Source: Perkinsus chesapeaki | Taxonomy: Eukaryota > Perkinsozoa > Perkinsida > Perkinsidae | NCBI GenBank assembly: GCA_013115145.1 | Contig: JAAPAO010000230.1 | Location: forward strand, 1-49,391 | Reading direction: 5' to 3' | DNA length: 49,391 nt | In this document: piece by piece, positions 12,087 to 23,294 of the stretch | Numbering within the stretch: the first letter of the stretch is position 1 | Layout: every line of letters starts with the position of its first letter | Translations under genes and position numbers: made by a program | Notes under the pieces: generated by a model | Told to the model about the DNA's origin: nothing | Seen by the model: only the letters and a program-made list of their open reading frames with translations | Database searches by the model: none

Positions 12087-12528
12087 TCACTTCCAATCAC
12101 CGCTTGCTTCTTCGCCAAACCGAAACCTGCTAATTGTGTTGAGGCACCCGGAAAGCGACAGTAAACTTACCCGCATCCGGTCGTACAGACCTGCATGCAC
12201 TTGGCTGAATTCTCGGGGGCACCGGGAGATCTGACAAGAACTATAAATTAGCTACGCACACCGAAGAATTCGTGGAACACAGTGTCCGAGAAATCGAAGG
12301 GAAGTCAAGTAACTGGCCAAATGTAAGGACGCACCTATCAAGGACAACGTAATTGGCATTTGCGTTGGAGTCTCCCACGATGCTGTCCTTGAAACACAAC
12401 CGAAGGCAGAACTCCTCGCAATCCTTCATGTCTCGAATAACTTCATCGCTAGCAGCACAAGCCTTCTGACAGAATCTGAAACGGTCAAGGTCGAAGCCGG
12501 AAACTAAAAAGGTCTCGGAACTTCGCAA
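12087..12528 (-). CDS. Small cysteine-rich protein (5' exon unresolved)
   Basis: Three exons are clear: 12475-12335 (the frame stays open upstream to about 12528), 12230-12171 and 12126-12087, all GT-AG and with consistent phases. The protein reads FCQKACAASDEVIRDMKDC, EEFCLRLCFKD, NYVVLDR, then CMQVCTTGCG and a short tail to TGA. Cysteines are paired as C-x3-C, C-x3-C-x3-C and C-x3-C-x3-C. The first two CX3C pairs are 12 residues apart, the layout of small Tim chaperones, but the third cluster and the lack of other Tim features argue against that. No start codon is established. Function unknown. Confidence 0.5.
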
Positions 12529-13307
12529 GCATGTATACTAAACGAATTCAACTACTGCAGCTTCCCTAGTGAGAAGTCATTCAGCAGTTTCACGCAATCG
12601 CAAGTGTTAACAGTTCTCAAAACAAGAGAGGAGAATGTAGCAGGGCAGAAGTAGGAGACTACTTGCCCTACAGTCGGTAAGTGTATATATCGGTGAACTT
12701 CTCTGACTCTCTCACATCAGAAACGGTATTGCATCTCCCCAAGCAAGTGGTTGGGTCTGGCATAAGATCTGTGAAGTAGCTCCGCAGAAAGGCAAAAGGA
12801 GAGCTCATCCGGTAATAGTAATAATTAAACTGTACATCGATAGTTTGTCAAAGTTTGGCGTTCACCAACTGTCACTGAAAAGCAGTCACCTGTGCTTGTA
12901 AATGTTGTGCATAAACCCAAAACCGTTTAAAGTCGAATATCAGTCTTCCAGAAGATAAGGAACGTATGATACGTTAAATATCCTATTATTCGATATGAAC
13001 ACACCATCTGAACTAATATCATACTATTTGACTCCTGGACCCCCGGAGAAGTCCACGTACAAAAGTCTGATAGACTAGTCTACTACGGTGAGTCTGGACA
13101 CATTGCAACACAGACTATCGGAGACAGCTGGACATTCGCAAGATATGCCCACATTGTAGTGAGGATACCCGCTCAGATGAAATCGATTGCCGAAATGAAT
13201 AAGTTCTTGCCAATCAGCTTAAGTCTAGGTCTGCTTGCGAAGAAGATATTCTGTCACATTCCACAATTGAGTTAATCAAACTCAACATTCATCCACTAGA
13301 AAAATCA
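12529..13307. other. No gene recognised
   Basis: It may hold the 5' exon of the cysteine-rich protein (short open stretches near 12800 on the minus strand), but none joins in frame. Confidence 0.4.
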
Positions 13308-15741
13308 TCATTCTTTCTTTCTCTTTCTCTTCCTGCTTGATTGACTCGAGCTCTTCCTGGGACCTCGTCCACCTCCCGATTTAGGGGTCAAACTAATGAC
13401 GTCACTCGCCGCAGTACCACTCGGCACTGCGGCCTTCCGAGCAGCTTTCAGCCAGGCATCACGCTTGAACAATCCAAGTTGAGCCATGTCCGTCTCGGAG
13501 GAGCCTGAGAACCCAAAAAGGTCGCAATTTTCCCCGAGATTGGCAACGGCGGCACTAATCGTTGGCCTTGCAAGGCTAGAAGGAACGATAGTATGATCGT
13601 TACCGAGTGTGTGGAGTCCTCGCCACACTGAGAGATCGTATCGACCGTCCTCTTCGACAAAGAATCTCACTTCACTCGCGATGTCATCTGGTAAGTTAGA
13701 CTTGAACTCTTGTTTAAATCGTTCAAGTACTCCGGGAATAAGGAAGAGGCCGCCTCCGAGTATAACCTGAGGGATTTCAGCCATGTGATAAGAGCCTTTA
13801 ACCAGCGCCCGATTAGTTCAGCTGGATAGAATGTCTGCCTACGGAGCAGATGGTCGTAGGTTCGAATCCTGCATCGGGTATTTCAAACCCCGTAAACCTC
13901 CAAACCCTTCTTTACCTTCTTAGCAACAGCGGACCTTGTAGCTGCCGGTGCCTTCATAACCGCTCCTGCAGCCATCTCTCCTAACCCTTCCTGCACTATC
14001 CCGATAGACCCGGGCTGCCAGAGGGCTTCACAAATGACCATTCGTTCGTGATTCAAGTCAACAAATTCTCCACTCGAATTTCCTTCTTCTATTTGAGGAT
14101 CGACCACTCGGCCCAAGTGGCTCGATGACGAGGAGTGATCCGGCAGGACATATCGTCTGATTGTCTCGCTGGGATTAGCTCGAGCTGCTTGGACCTCCTC
14201 CGCAAAGTTCAGTGCCGAATAGCACATATTCTCACGGATGTGCTCCACAAGAAGTGGCGCATCGTCAAGATCGACTTGGTTATACCTAAAACAAGCCCGC
14301 TGCGACTTGATCGTTATTGGACTTGCTACGCCAGAGCCTCCTTAAGATAATTAGTCATGACTCTTCCACCGACATCCATTCTTTGAGCGCAATGCTCCAA
14401 AGGATAAGTGTTGTAACTGAAGGTATCTATACAATACACTACTCCGCTGAGCTGGAAAGAGACCTCTGCGCGGAGAAGAAGCCAGTGACTAGTTCTAGTT
14501 TTTCTGTTACTCAACGGCTCACTTGTTCGTGAGCCTCTATCAACCTCATAGCCTCAGTGCACTAAGGCCGCCGAGCAGATCCCATTGTAGTTGTTGACGG
14601 ATGATCACAGCCTGTGAACTCTGTGATTAGTTGGTCCTGATGGTTCGAAATTTATGCTACCCTAGTATAAGAAGAAGAGTATCCAGAGTCGTAGTGTCCA
14701 ATAGAAGATGGAAGTATAACCATTTTGAAGGAAAAGTGGGTCTTGTAATATCTGTCATTTACAGAGGTTCGTACTAGATACCTCAAAGCTGAGGCCACAG
14801 TTATTACAGTGAGTGCCTGCTTCCCGAAGGAAGAACATGCTTTCGGATATTAACTAATCTCCGCCGTAACGAGACACCCGCCCATATTACACCGGTACCG
14901 CGCGGCAACCACTGAATCCCGCGTCGACGATGAGCCCACAGGGATTCCTCCACTCATCATCACCAAACTGCGATGTTATCCCCTGACTGAATTGAAGGCA
15001 TATCGGGGAGTCTATGAACAACGCTCGAGCGAACCCGAAGTCCTCGAAGAGAACCTGAAATGATCTGGTGGCTGGACCCGCAGGATAGAGCCTTCCCGAT
15101 CTACCTGCATACCGACTCTTGTGACCATCACTGGGCAGAACAACGGCTGTGAAACCAGCACGGTGACCTCCGAGAGATCCGTGCCCTGACATGCCATACA
15201 TTTCACAGATTCCTAACAACGGGGCCAGTAGCCCGATACTTGGTATTTTTTTATAAAATTCATAAAATGACTTTAAATTGAATTCTATTGCCGCCAACTG
15301 AGCGCAGAAAAGGTAATAAAAGCTTCGTACTCCGCACCCGAAAAGCCCAGGAATCCCATCGACAAGAGGGCATCACTTTTGGGAGTAATCCAGGCAAGAG
15401 CCGTCGACCATGTATAACTGCATCCCATATAATCTTCTCAGTTTCCCAATCAATAACAACGCCCTTATGGGAGGGTCTCGTCATCGTATACCTAACGCAC
15501 CGATGCCTTCCCTTATCAGTCGCTCGACCTACTCTGGACACGGTGTGATTTCCTTGCCTATTAACAGTTTGTTCTTTGCAGCTTTTCCTCCTCGCCGCGA
15601 TCGAGCTACCGCATTGGGTATCTCCGTTTCAGGGTAGATGGCATCTCCGTCGAGCGTGGAATTAACCAGACCAGCTTTGAGTGATCCACCACCATTGTCG
15701 ATGGTAACCACTATAGGAGCCTTATCACCACCGCCGACCAT
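13308..15741 (-). CDS. ARP6: Actin-related protein 6 (ARP6), 7 exons
   Basis: Exons: 15741-15533, 15491-15377, 15185-15105, 15054-14891, 14416-14330, 14285-13916, 13766-13308; all joins keep frame, giving 494 residues (other ARP6 proteins are about 400-440). Actin-fold landmarks appear in order: the first phosphate loop VVTIDNGGGSLKAG, HKGVVIDWETEKIIWD, TVLVSQPLF, VLFEDFGFA, the second phosphate loop LIVDAGFSG, RMDVGGRVMTNYLKE, IRENMCYSAL, and the adenosine-loop region VILGGGLFLIPG. PNAVARS after the first loop and TNYLKE favour ARP6 over conventional actin. ARP6 is a nuclear subunit of the SWR1/SRCAP complex that exchanges H2A.Z into nucleosomes. The extra length is largely a Ser/Lys/Arg-rich C-terminal tail ending KRKRKKE, which could be a nuclear signal. 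The last intron holds a tRNA gene on the other strand. Confidence 0.88.
13807..13880 (+). tRNA. tRNA-Arg (anticodon ACG)
   Basis: A complete 74-nt cloverleaf: acceptor GCCCGAT/ATCGGGT (first pair G-T), D arm with AGCTGGATA, anticodon stem TCTGC/GCAGA around loop CTACGGA (anticodon ACG), T arm GTAGG-TTCGAAT-CCTGC, discriminator A. No intron. It lies wholly inside ARP6 intron 6 (13767-13915), antisense to that gene. No run of four or more T follows within about 45 bases, so the usual Pol III terminator is not obvious. Confidence 0.93.
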
Positions 15742-16461
15742 TTAATTCACCAACAGTCCAATGTGAGTATATAACAGAAGATATGCCCCAAGTAAAGACA
15801 AACGTTAAATGCGCTTTTACGGTGGTATTATTGGCAACCCTAGTTCGCTTTTGAAGCCAATTAGTTCTTCCGCATGACAATCTGTTCCCTAGGAACCCAG
15901 GATCAATGGGAGCTTTTTGTTCTTCTCAATAATTAACTCTCAACCGACTGTGAGCGCAACATTAAAATTCAGCCTGTCCAAAAACGCCTGTGACGGTCAA
16001 CTCTTGGCGCGCGTGAAAAAAGGGCGACAATGACAAAAAAAAGGCGAGCGAGAAAAAAAAGTTGACAAGACGAGGAAAAGGGTTGCCTTCGGCAACCCTT
16101 TTCCCAACCAGGGCAGTATTTTGCCCGTTCGATCCCCGGTGAGGATACTTTTCCGAATTTTTTTTCGCGCTCCTTGCGTCCGGTCACTTTCACTCTTCGG
16201 GGCACTTCTTCTCCTGTTTGAAATGAAGTGCTCCGCATTCCACCGTACAGAAGGTATAGTATCCGTCGACTATTTGCGCGGTACTAGGAGGTCCTAGTAT
16301 ATGAACTCAACCCTTAGGGCTCATGCTCAGTAAACCATCTATCAAACTCACCTTGGTGTTCTCTTCCCGCTTCACGTGTGCCCTTTACGATTGAACGGTT
16401 GTCGACGAGCAGCTACATTTACTCTATACCCTTCAATTAGTAAGGCTTTCTTTGAGCCGAG
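15742..16461. other. Divergent intergenic region between ARP6 and the IQ-motif gene
   Basis: It should hold promoters for both genes, but no defined element is recognisable. It carries a strong hairpin (16074-16104) and, just after it, CGTTCGATCCCCGG (about 16130-16143), which resembles a tRNA T arm without the rest of a tRNA. Confidence 0.45.
16074..16104. repeat. 14-bp perfect hairpin with 3-base loop
   Basis: Arms ggaaaagggttgcc and ggcaacccttttcc around ttc. No T run follows on either side, so it is not a typical terminator. Confidence 0.8.
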
Positions 16462-16691
16462 ATGAGCTCCGAAGCAATCATTTTTGCGCCGTCAGACTTT
16501 TTCCCACACCACAGCGGGGTCATAGGGGAACAACAAACGTTCCCTGAAGGAACATGGCAATTAGAGTCTATTTTTGCCCTGGAAGCATTCAATCAATATT
16601 TCTTGATTAATATTCTTGATCAATTCTTTATTAATATTTTCATTCAATTCATTCTATCAATATTTTTTAGGACATCTGGACCAGATGTGGA

Positions 16692-16742
16692 CCAAAATTG
16701 TTACTATTTACCAGATGATCTGGTAAATAGTAACAATTTTGG
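16692..16742. repeat. 24-bp perfect inverted repeat (MITE-like)
   Basis: The arms (16692-16715 and 16719-16742) are exact reverse complements around tga. It is preceded by about 100 bases of AT-rich sequence rich in aatattnn motifs. It lies in the 5' region or a 5' intron of the IQ-motif gene. Confidence 0.85.
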
Positions 16743-16789
16743 GCTCTCAAAAACACTATTTCCTGAATGAGTGCCTGTGGACACCGCAG

Positions 16790-19700
16790 CACTGGGAATT
16801 GCTCTAGTGAACTGTCGCACCCGAAAACTACGCATCCTCGCAAGCTTCGGAGAACGCGTATTTGTTAGTTTTGACTTTCATTATGTCAACTACTCTCACG
16901 CCTGCCCTTATAAGGATCACGCTTCGATCCAAATTCGCGGACGATACAGAATATCTTCAACAGGAGGTAAATCTGTATCACCTGCGTTCGCGTCCATCCG
17001 CTATCAGATAGCATCCCTCGTTTCATCCTTACTCCGGTCGACAAAATGTGCCATCACTATCCGAAGCTGTCGAGCATCTTCAGAGGACGCGTTGGTTACG
17101 ATGACACTTGCTATAGACTTTGCGAAGCCAGAGTCGGGTATGCGTGCTTATTCATGCCCCCTAGGAGACATTCTCGCCTCAGGTTCAACACAAACCCTCA
17201 ACAAGTTGTCGAAGAAGCTTGCAGAAGAAGCTCGAAGGTCCCAGGTGAGGAAATGAACATCGTCTTTGAGATGGCGCACACTGTGCGCCAGTCTTGTGAG
17301 TTGTCAAGGTGCTCCGTTTATGTCGTAGTGGAAACTTAGTTTTCAAAGCTCCATCAGTGGTTCGTCTTGAGAGCGCACGAAACTCCCGAGGAATTCCACT
17401 AGACATCGAAGAAGGTCTTTTTGCAATTACACACACTCGATTGTCCCATTAATGCTGAAGACTGCGGCGCTTCTTAGGTTGCCGACGAAATCGACGTGAA
17501 AGTCATTCGATTGCCTCAAACGGTTGACAGCATTGTATCTAAATCACGGCCACCTTCTCGCAGAGGTTCGAACCGCAGAGAGAGCAATTCTATCAGTCCT
17601 GAGCGATCTATTCTGAAACCGTCCCGAAGCAGCAGTCCGATTGGGTCCAAAACTCTGGGAGCACCCACCGTTCATTTTGCACCGCCGACGACCCTTCACA
17701 TCTCCGTGGAACGAGACAAGGGCAGGCGAAAATCGAAAAAGTTATCGTCCCGGAAGAGTTCGAGAAACCGTTCAGAAGTGTCAAATACTGATCTGATGGA
17801 ATCACTAGAGAATCTGCATCCTGCACAATCGTCGAAACACTCTAGAGGAAAGAAGCGAAGCGAGAAAAAGCGGGACTCGTCCAAGCGGAGCCCTTCGCTG
17901 CGGATAGTTAGGGACCAGGCTATGCTGGGCCTGGTGCCATCGTTTGAGCATGGGCTCGCGACGGAGAGCAAATACTCTACAAAACCTGCCCGAGAAAAGT
18001 CCGATGTGGAGGCCTGGAGAGAGCGCTGGAGGCGAACGCAAGCTGCTCTCAAGCTCCAGGCGATATTCAGGGGTAAAATCGTGAGAAAAATTGTAGACGT
18101 GAAAAACAAGCGACTGCGGAGGTTCCGAATCCTCATGTTGTGCGCGGCTCGAGCTAAGATACTTGCGTGGAATGTTCGGCGAAAAATAGCGGCAACGAGA
18201 CGGATGCAGGCCATTCACAGAGGCAATCAAGTTCGCAATAAAGTGTCCGAAATGCTAGCGAACCGACTTCGATCAGCGCTGATTCTGGTTCAGCGAGTTT
18301 GGAGAAAGCGGAGAGCTGCCGTTAAGATCCAATCGCGCTTCAGGGGTTGGCGTGATTGGATTCGGCTGAGAGAGATTATAGCTGGGGAGGGAACGAGACA
18401 GTTTGTTGTGAGGCAAAACCGAGATATAGTCCTCAAAGGGTTGTGGGGCGGTGGAGAGATGCGGGTTCGATTCCCGGTGGGGACATGTTGCCTCGTTTCC
18501 ATTAGCTCCGGGATGTGGAGACTTCACAAGGATGGTGAAGCCAGACCTGTTGGAGAGCTCAAGTTGCGAGGAGCCGGAAGAGTCTATTCTTCATCACTTT
18601 CCGTCATCTCGGTTCTTCCGCCCGTGGCGAGTAGGAGTAAGATCGGTCCGTTCAGCCAAGAGAAGTTCCTCTCGGTTGAATGCGCTCTTTCGAGCGGGGC
18701 CAGCGATGCCCTCACACTCGGCAACAGAGTGTTCTCGGTTAGCACTAAGGCGAAGAAACTCGTTATGTCCGACGCGAGCGGCGTCGACCGGCGGGAATAT
18801 GTCCTTCCGAGCGTGCACGGTTACGTAAGAATTTTCATGGAAGTTCTCAGTAAGAGCGTGGTGCGGCTCAGCCTGCAATGGGCTGGAACGAGATGGCTTG
18901 TCGTGAGACAGCGAGTAACTGGATGGGAAAATCCTCGAAATTTCAAACTTTCCGGCGGAGCGAAGCTCAGTCCGGCATGTCCTGTTATTCCCGTTGAAGT
19001 TGTTCGGGAGCAATTCCCCGACGGTCTGAAGAAATCGCTTCCCGATGTTGCGATGGTTCGGTCTGAAAAGGCGGATGCGAGTAGAAGGAATGTAGCGCCC
19101 AGACCAGAGGAGGAAGAGGTTTACACGATTAACAGTACCGAGTCGATGAGTTCGAGAGACAACCGCAGATCGAAGCGATCTGTCATATTGACGAGGTAGA
19201 GCATGCTTGCAATCTTACGGAATCTTGCAATTCCTCAACGATTTTCAGACCCTCACGACTCTCCGAGAAAACTCCGGCGAGAAATTCAACTCCGGCCGAT
19301 GCTATTATATCGGCGGCTGGAGTTTTCCGAAATTCCGTGGAGCAAATATTCGGCGCGCGCCAGGAAATTGGGGATAACACCAGCTACAGCAGCAGCAGCG
19401 TCTCATCTATCACGAGCCTGAGCAATAGCGTTCGTGGCCGGAGAGCTGCGATGAGAGGGTGAGCTGCATACGTTGATGCAGGCGGGCTGCATTTTATTTT
19501 TAGGGTCTCATCTTTGATATCGTGTAGAGGTAACAGAACTTCCTTGACGGCAGAGACAGATGAGCTCACCTGCAATGATCCTTGCGGGAGCACATGGGCC
19601 ATTACCACGGAACCTCTGCAGGAACAGCAAGGCCGGGAGATATACATGTAAAAATACCGTCCCCGGGGATCGAACCAGGAGTCTTCTGGATGCAGGTCGT

Positions 19701-20359
19701 TCAAGATCTCTGTTCGGGGAGCACAGACTTATCCGACGGACGATGGCCATCACGGCATGTTTGGAATTGGCTTCACCACCAATGATGAAATTGACGAAAT
19801 ACCTAAGAAGAAAAGTTAGTTCACCCGAGCCGCACGAACCTCACGCAGTTCCGCTCCGTTCAGGCGTCTGCCTCTTCGGGTATAACTTCAGCAGTCCGAC
19901 AGCAGAGTCTCGAAGAAAGAGTCTCGCCGGTCAATCTCGGATCCGGTACACAACTTTCTACGATGGCCGGGAATGGAAGAAGTTGGAGGACTCTCTTTTA
20001 CCTAAAGTTAACGACGAAGTTGAGCTGGTAGGTTGGGGTCTGCAAATCGGGATTTGACTTTGCTCTTCTCCTCAGGTTATCATGGGAGATCGAGTGTGCG
20101 TTCTTGTGAACGATTGGGCTGTATTTATCAGTGACGAGTTGGACCCGTCTTTGCTACGACGGATGAGAACGCAGCGCATGTAAGCATGTAGCTTCTGCTG
20201 TGAACGACCATTTGGATTCCCAGTTACGGTATCGTCGACCTCTGCGGAGGGCCGGTGTACGACGTTGCATGCGAGCTGAACACTGAAGTAGAGGCGACGG
20301 TTCTTCGAGCCCTCAAGGCCAAAGAACCAACACGGTTACTTCCAATGGGGGCCTCCTGA
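16790..20359 (+). CDS. IQ-motif protein with C-terminal NHR/SPRY-like domain (5' end incomplete)
   Basis: Exons: ?-16857, 16915-16966, 17008-17244, 17340-17414, then about 17478 (or 17503)-18442, 18506-19195, 19249-19458, 19504-19647, 19696-19814, 19849-20027, 20076-20179, 20224-20359 (TGA). From 18506 onward all phases agree. The big exon encodes a Ser/Arg-rich region, then at least three IQ-like calmodulin-binding motifs: ALKLQAIFRGKIVRK, RRMQAIHRGNQVRNK and AVKIQSRFRGW. The last exons read WAITTEPLQEQQGREIYMSF, GMFGIGFTTND, VELVIMGDRVCVLVNDWAVF and YGIVDLCGGPVYDV, which resemble a neuralized (NHR) or SPRY-type beta-sandwich. A calmodulin-regulated scaffold is plausible. The join 17414 to 17478/17503 is ambiguous and no start ATG is proven (16462 is a candidate). 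The 63-nt intron 18443-18505 has no stop and reads through. Confidence 0.62.
18443..18505 (+). other. Stop-free 63-nt intron carrying a tRNA T-arm-like sequence
   Basis: Removing it (ggg tt|gtgggg ... ccattag|c) joins DIVLKG to SGMWRLHKDG in frame. Its translation otherwise is low-quality Gly/Arg-rich. It contains GGTTCGATTCC at 18464-18474, an exact B-box match (GGTTCGANTCC). Confidence 0.5.
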
Positions 20360-20851
20360 GGCCATGCATGGGCTTCTGCCACTCGAGCGATTTGCTCGGA
20401 TTAGATACGAATGGTGTCATTAGAATGCTAGTTTTGTGTTGTCACGAAAGTGGGTCTCGTTAACCGCAGCAGCTGGCGAGAATATCAAATGAGTTTTCAA
20501 TGCGCGCGTCCACACTAAGAGAACTTTCCTCACCACCAACGAACGTCAGAAGCCTTTGGGGGGACTTCAGAGGCAACACAGTGCTACAGAATACAGAGCG
20601 AAAGAAAAAACGGCGAACGTCACCTGAAAGACAAACAGCGGTGCAAGACCGAGAAACAAGAGAGTACGGCGAGGGCTAGAACGAAGCGGCTTTTTTCACA
20701 CTGCGCCGCGCAGCAAAGCGGGATTAGAAAATTGTCTTTGTGGTGGAGGCTTTATGCTTTTCGGACTTCTCAGGTCTGGGAGAGACTACCGCTTCTGGCG
20801 GTCGCAATCTGTGAAAGCGATGGCCGACCTGGAGCGTGCACGAGGCGACGA
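20360..20851. other. Intergenic / possible 5' exons of the next gene
   Basis: No clear ORF. A short ATG frame at 20819 (MADLERARGDE) resembles the downstream coiled-coil reading but does not splice in frame. Confidence 0.4.
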
Positions 20852-22081
20852 GATGGGGAGGATCTTGAACGCGCATACCAAGAAGTGCAGACTACCTTGT
20901 TGCTGTTAGAGGCTCACCTCAATGACAGATATGGTTCCTTGCGAGCTTTCATCCACAACAGAATGATAGAGCGGTATTTGCATAATAATGAGATATCGAT
21001 TGAACAAGAAGTGAGGCGAACAGGACCGAATCATGGGCTAATGATACCCTCGACCAGGCTAAGAGACAGAAGGCGCTGAACGTGGTGGCACGGATAAAAG
21101 AGAAGCGATTGGCGGAGCACAATCTTGACGGTATCAGACGACATGCGAAGGCTTATAGTGCATTGCTTGTTTTGCCAGCTCGCCGTGCAGCCACGGAAGA
21201 GAGTCTTCGCCACTTATCTAAAATGAATCAGGTAACGCTCATATCGAGGGTGTGCGCTGGACTCTCCGCCAGGCATATTTTCCTCACGAACGGAAGCTCT
21301 CTGGTGGGAGACAGACGGCCTGCGATGTTTTGGGAACGACGCGTGCTGTGGACCGGGCGAACTCGCTCCATAAAGCGGACACAGTAAGAGTCCGCCGAGC
21401 TTGAGCTCGATACGCTACCAAGCACCTTTCAGTTGAAAAAGAAGTGCATTCCTCGACCTCGAACCACTCTCACTCTATCTCATAGTAATTCGAGTGATGG
21501 CGAAGCGACGAACTTGCGGATGATTTACGAGAGGGCCCCCGCATACGGAAACGACCCCGATGCGGCAATCCGGAACGCCCTCGGAGATTATCGGCCAATG
21601 ACTGTGGGAGTTGTTGCAGGTCTACCCTAAGTGCTAGGATTGAACTAACTGTCTTGCGATGCAGATGCAGAGCAGGCGCTCTCACGTGCGCGAGGATTCC
21701 GAGGGGAAGTCGAGCGCTTTATAACAGCGGGTGAAGCGAAACTGCAAAGTCGATCAGCTACAATGCATAGTAAGTCGTTTGCTTGAGTACAGGTATCACG
21801 ATGCCTCATCAGGGAACTCTAGGAGCCCACTACAGAGATCGTCATCGGTAACGACTAGAAAGCCGTCTTTACCGGCTCCCTTCACCACTGACATGCTTCT
21901 CCGGCCTCTACTGTATGCCATCAGAAAGAGAGCATTGCGGGTCAATAACGTGTTCTCCTGTGCAGATACAATATTAGAGGCACTCCGCAACACGCCCCTC
22001 CGCTACGTGAAGACCTTCAAGGGCTGCTTGTGGGAGCTATGTGAACGCCACTTTATTTGCGATTCCTTTCATGTTTGGTGA
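20852..22081 (+). CDS. Coiled-coil protein, at least 6 exons (5' end unresolved)
   Basis: Exons: about 20852-21010, 21058-21231, 21273-21383, 21433-21619, 21665-21769, 21813-22081 (TGA). All six joins keep frame with good GT-AG signals. The protein is helical and charged: DLERAYQEVQTTLLLLEAHL, IEQEAKRQKALNVVARIKEK, then AYFPHERKLSGG, then PDAAIRNALGDYRP, then RARGFRGEVERFITAGEAK. The last exon begins Ser/Arg/Pro-rich and ends with a Cys/aromatic stretch. No domain recognised; the style is that of a cytoskeletal or ciliary coiled-coil protein. It is downstream of and co-oriented with the IQ-motif gene, 0.5 kb after its stop. Confidence 0.6.
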
Positions 22082-22473
22082 TGAATAGTTGAGTGCGTCG
22101 AGTTAAGTTTCAACGTCTCAAATCATATACGAACTGCTTGATGCCGACAAACCGAAGTGATATTACGAACACAGAGCTAGCACCGAGTTTAAGAAGCTGG
22201 TTACGCGCCATGAGGCCTCATACACAAATACTCTAGTTGGAACACAAGGCCTTGAAATCATCATTATAGAAAGAGTGGCAATAGAATGGACTTATTGTAC
22301 GGTATCATACCGAGCCGATTCAACACGAGTATTCTTAGTCGTGGATAGTAGCGGCCTGAGAATACAGCCAACTCCAGTTTGTCACCTAGGCCACCGCATC
22401 AGCCTCATCAGACACCACAAAGACGGCCTCTATCTTTGACTGCAATTTGGTTGTTGAAGATGTTATCGGTCGG
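22082..22473. other. Intergenic between convergent genes
   Basis: Nothing identified. Confidence 0.5.
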
Positions 22474-23259
22474 TTATTGAGCTTGAGCTCCGGGACTCGA
22501 AAAGTTACCCTTAATTAGCAAATAATCATATTCTGATACCGTCACTCTAACCTGGGAGTCCCGAGATCCGGAAAAAGTTTTCCTTGCAGTTGACTTATAA
22601 TAACTGCGTTCACAGATGTGAGCCGCTTCTGACGAAATTGTCACATTCCGTTGTAGAGTGCCGAGAGGCACGATCGTATTAATACTCAGTAGACCAACAT
22701 CCTGTCCTAGAAAAGAGGGTTCAACATCAAGGGCTATGAGAAAGACGACCGAGTCATCAATTGAAAGGATGTGGCCAAGGCAAGGGTAAGCAAGACCAGC
22801 ACTTCCAAGTGAGATGCGATACTTTACTGGGAGTTCCGCATCTCCGTGAATGCCAAGGTCTATCCTTGATAGAGCTAAGATGTCTCCCAGTGCGTAAACC
22901 AGCCTAATGCTTCGAATACACACCTTCATCCACGAGGGATTATTCTTGATAGACACAGTGAAGTTTATGTTAGCGTACTGACCAGGGGCATCTGGGAAAA
23001 GATGATGGTCCGCCCAAAATGCTGGCCCAGGATCGAAGTTAGTAATCCCCACTGTCCAGTTGGAAATATAAGAACATGCCACGTAATGCTTGAACAATAA
23101 TAGTAGAAAGTTGAAGATCAAGTAGAAGGCAAAAAGACTCCAGAGCCATGTCAGAATCAACCGGCGGTATTTATGCTTGGTCCTATCAGTTTGAGGTGCT
23201 AACAGGAGAGCCGTAGTACACGGTTCATCAACAGCAGGTTGATTGGATGCAAGGAGCAT
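22474..23259 (-). CDS. Type II membrane protein, tandem paralog 1 (LEA2/NDR1-like architecture)
   Basis: Intronless, 261 residues from ATG 23259. A short basic cytoplasmic N-terminus (TDRTKHKYRR) is followed by one membrane segment, about residues 38-60 (LFAFYLIFNFLLLLF). The external domain begins SNWTVGITNFDPGPAFW and continues NINFTVSIKNNPSWMKV and CIRSIRLVYALGDILA. That order (one TM, then a beta domain with an N-F-T/L-S-x-K/E-N-NP core) is like plant LEA-2/NDR1 (WHy) proteins, but I see no decisive match. It has several N-glycosylation sequons. It is the first of three head-to-tail copies at 22.5, 24.8 and 26.8 kb; the membrane segment and the NPSW block are the most conserved parts. Confidence 0.72.
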   Translation of the reverse strand: MLLASNQPAVDEPCTTALLLAPQTDRTKHKYRRLILTWLWSLFAFYLIFNFLLLLFKHYVACSYISNWTVGITNFDPGPAFWADHHLFPDAPGQYANINFTVSIKNNPSWMKVCIRSIRLVYALGDILALSRIDLGIHGDAELPVKYRISLGSAGLAYPCLGHILSIDDSVVFLIALDVEPSFLGQDVGLLSINTIVPLGTLQRNVTISSEAAHICERSYYKSTARKTFSGSRDSQVRVTVSEYDYLLIKGNFSSPGAQAQ

Positions 23260-23266
23260 CGATGCA

Positions 23267-23294
23267 CCTTTTAGAGCATTCTTGCTCTAAAAGG
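23267..23294. repeat. 12-bp hairpin just upstream of paralog 1
   Basis: Arms ccttttagagca and tgctctaaaagg around ttct, 8 bases before the ATG of the 22474-23259 gene. It is in the probable 5' UTR, so it could affect translation. The other two paralogs have no equivalent. Confidence 0.7.

Noticed and set aside
12335-12475. Small Tim chaperone (twin CX3C)
   Set aside because: Additional cysteine cluster downstream, no Tim-like flanking residues, and no start exon.
15260-15377. Continuation of ARP6 exon 2 as an unspliced reading, or an alternative exon reading SDALLSMGFLGFSGAEYEAF
   Set aside because: Splicing 15377 to 15185 gives the expected ARP6 block TVLVSQPLF in frame; the alternatives end in stops without it.
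16074-16104. Rho-independent-type terminator
   Set aside because: Eukaryotic context and no T run after the stem.
17696-18230. Two long minus ORFs (172 and 141 residues)
   Set aside because: Antisense shadows of the IQ-motif exon, which has motifs and splice-linked neighbours.
18290-18502. Minus frame reading TGNRTRISPP
   Set aside because: This is the typical translation of antisense tRNA T-arm sequence and not a protein gene.
19648-19780. Possible minus-strand tRNA of about 90 nt with acceptor ATCGTCC/GGACGGT
   Set aside because: No acceptable D arm or anticodon arm can be drawn and the A box is missing; coding exons of the IQ/NHR gene overlap it. Kept only as a T-arm-like sequence in an intron.
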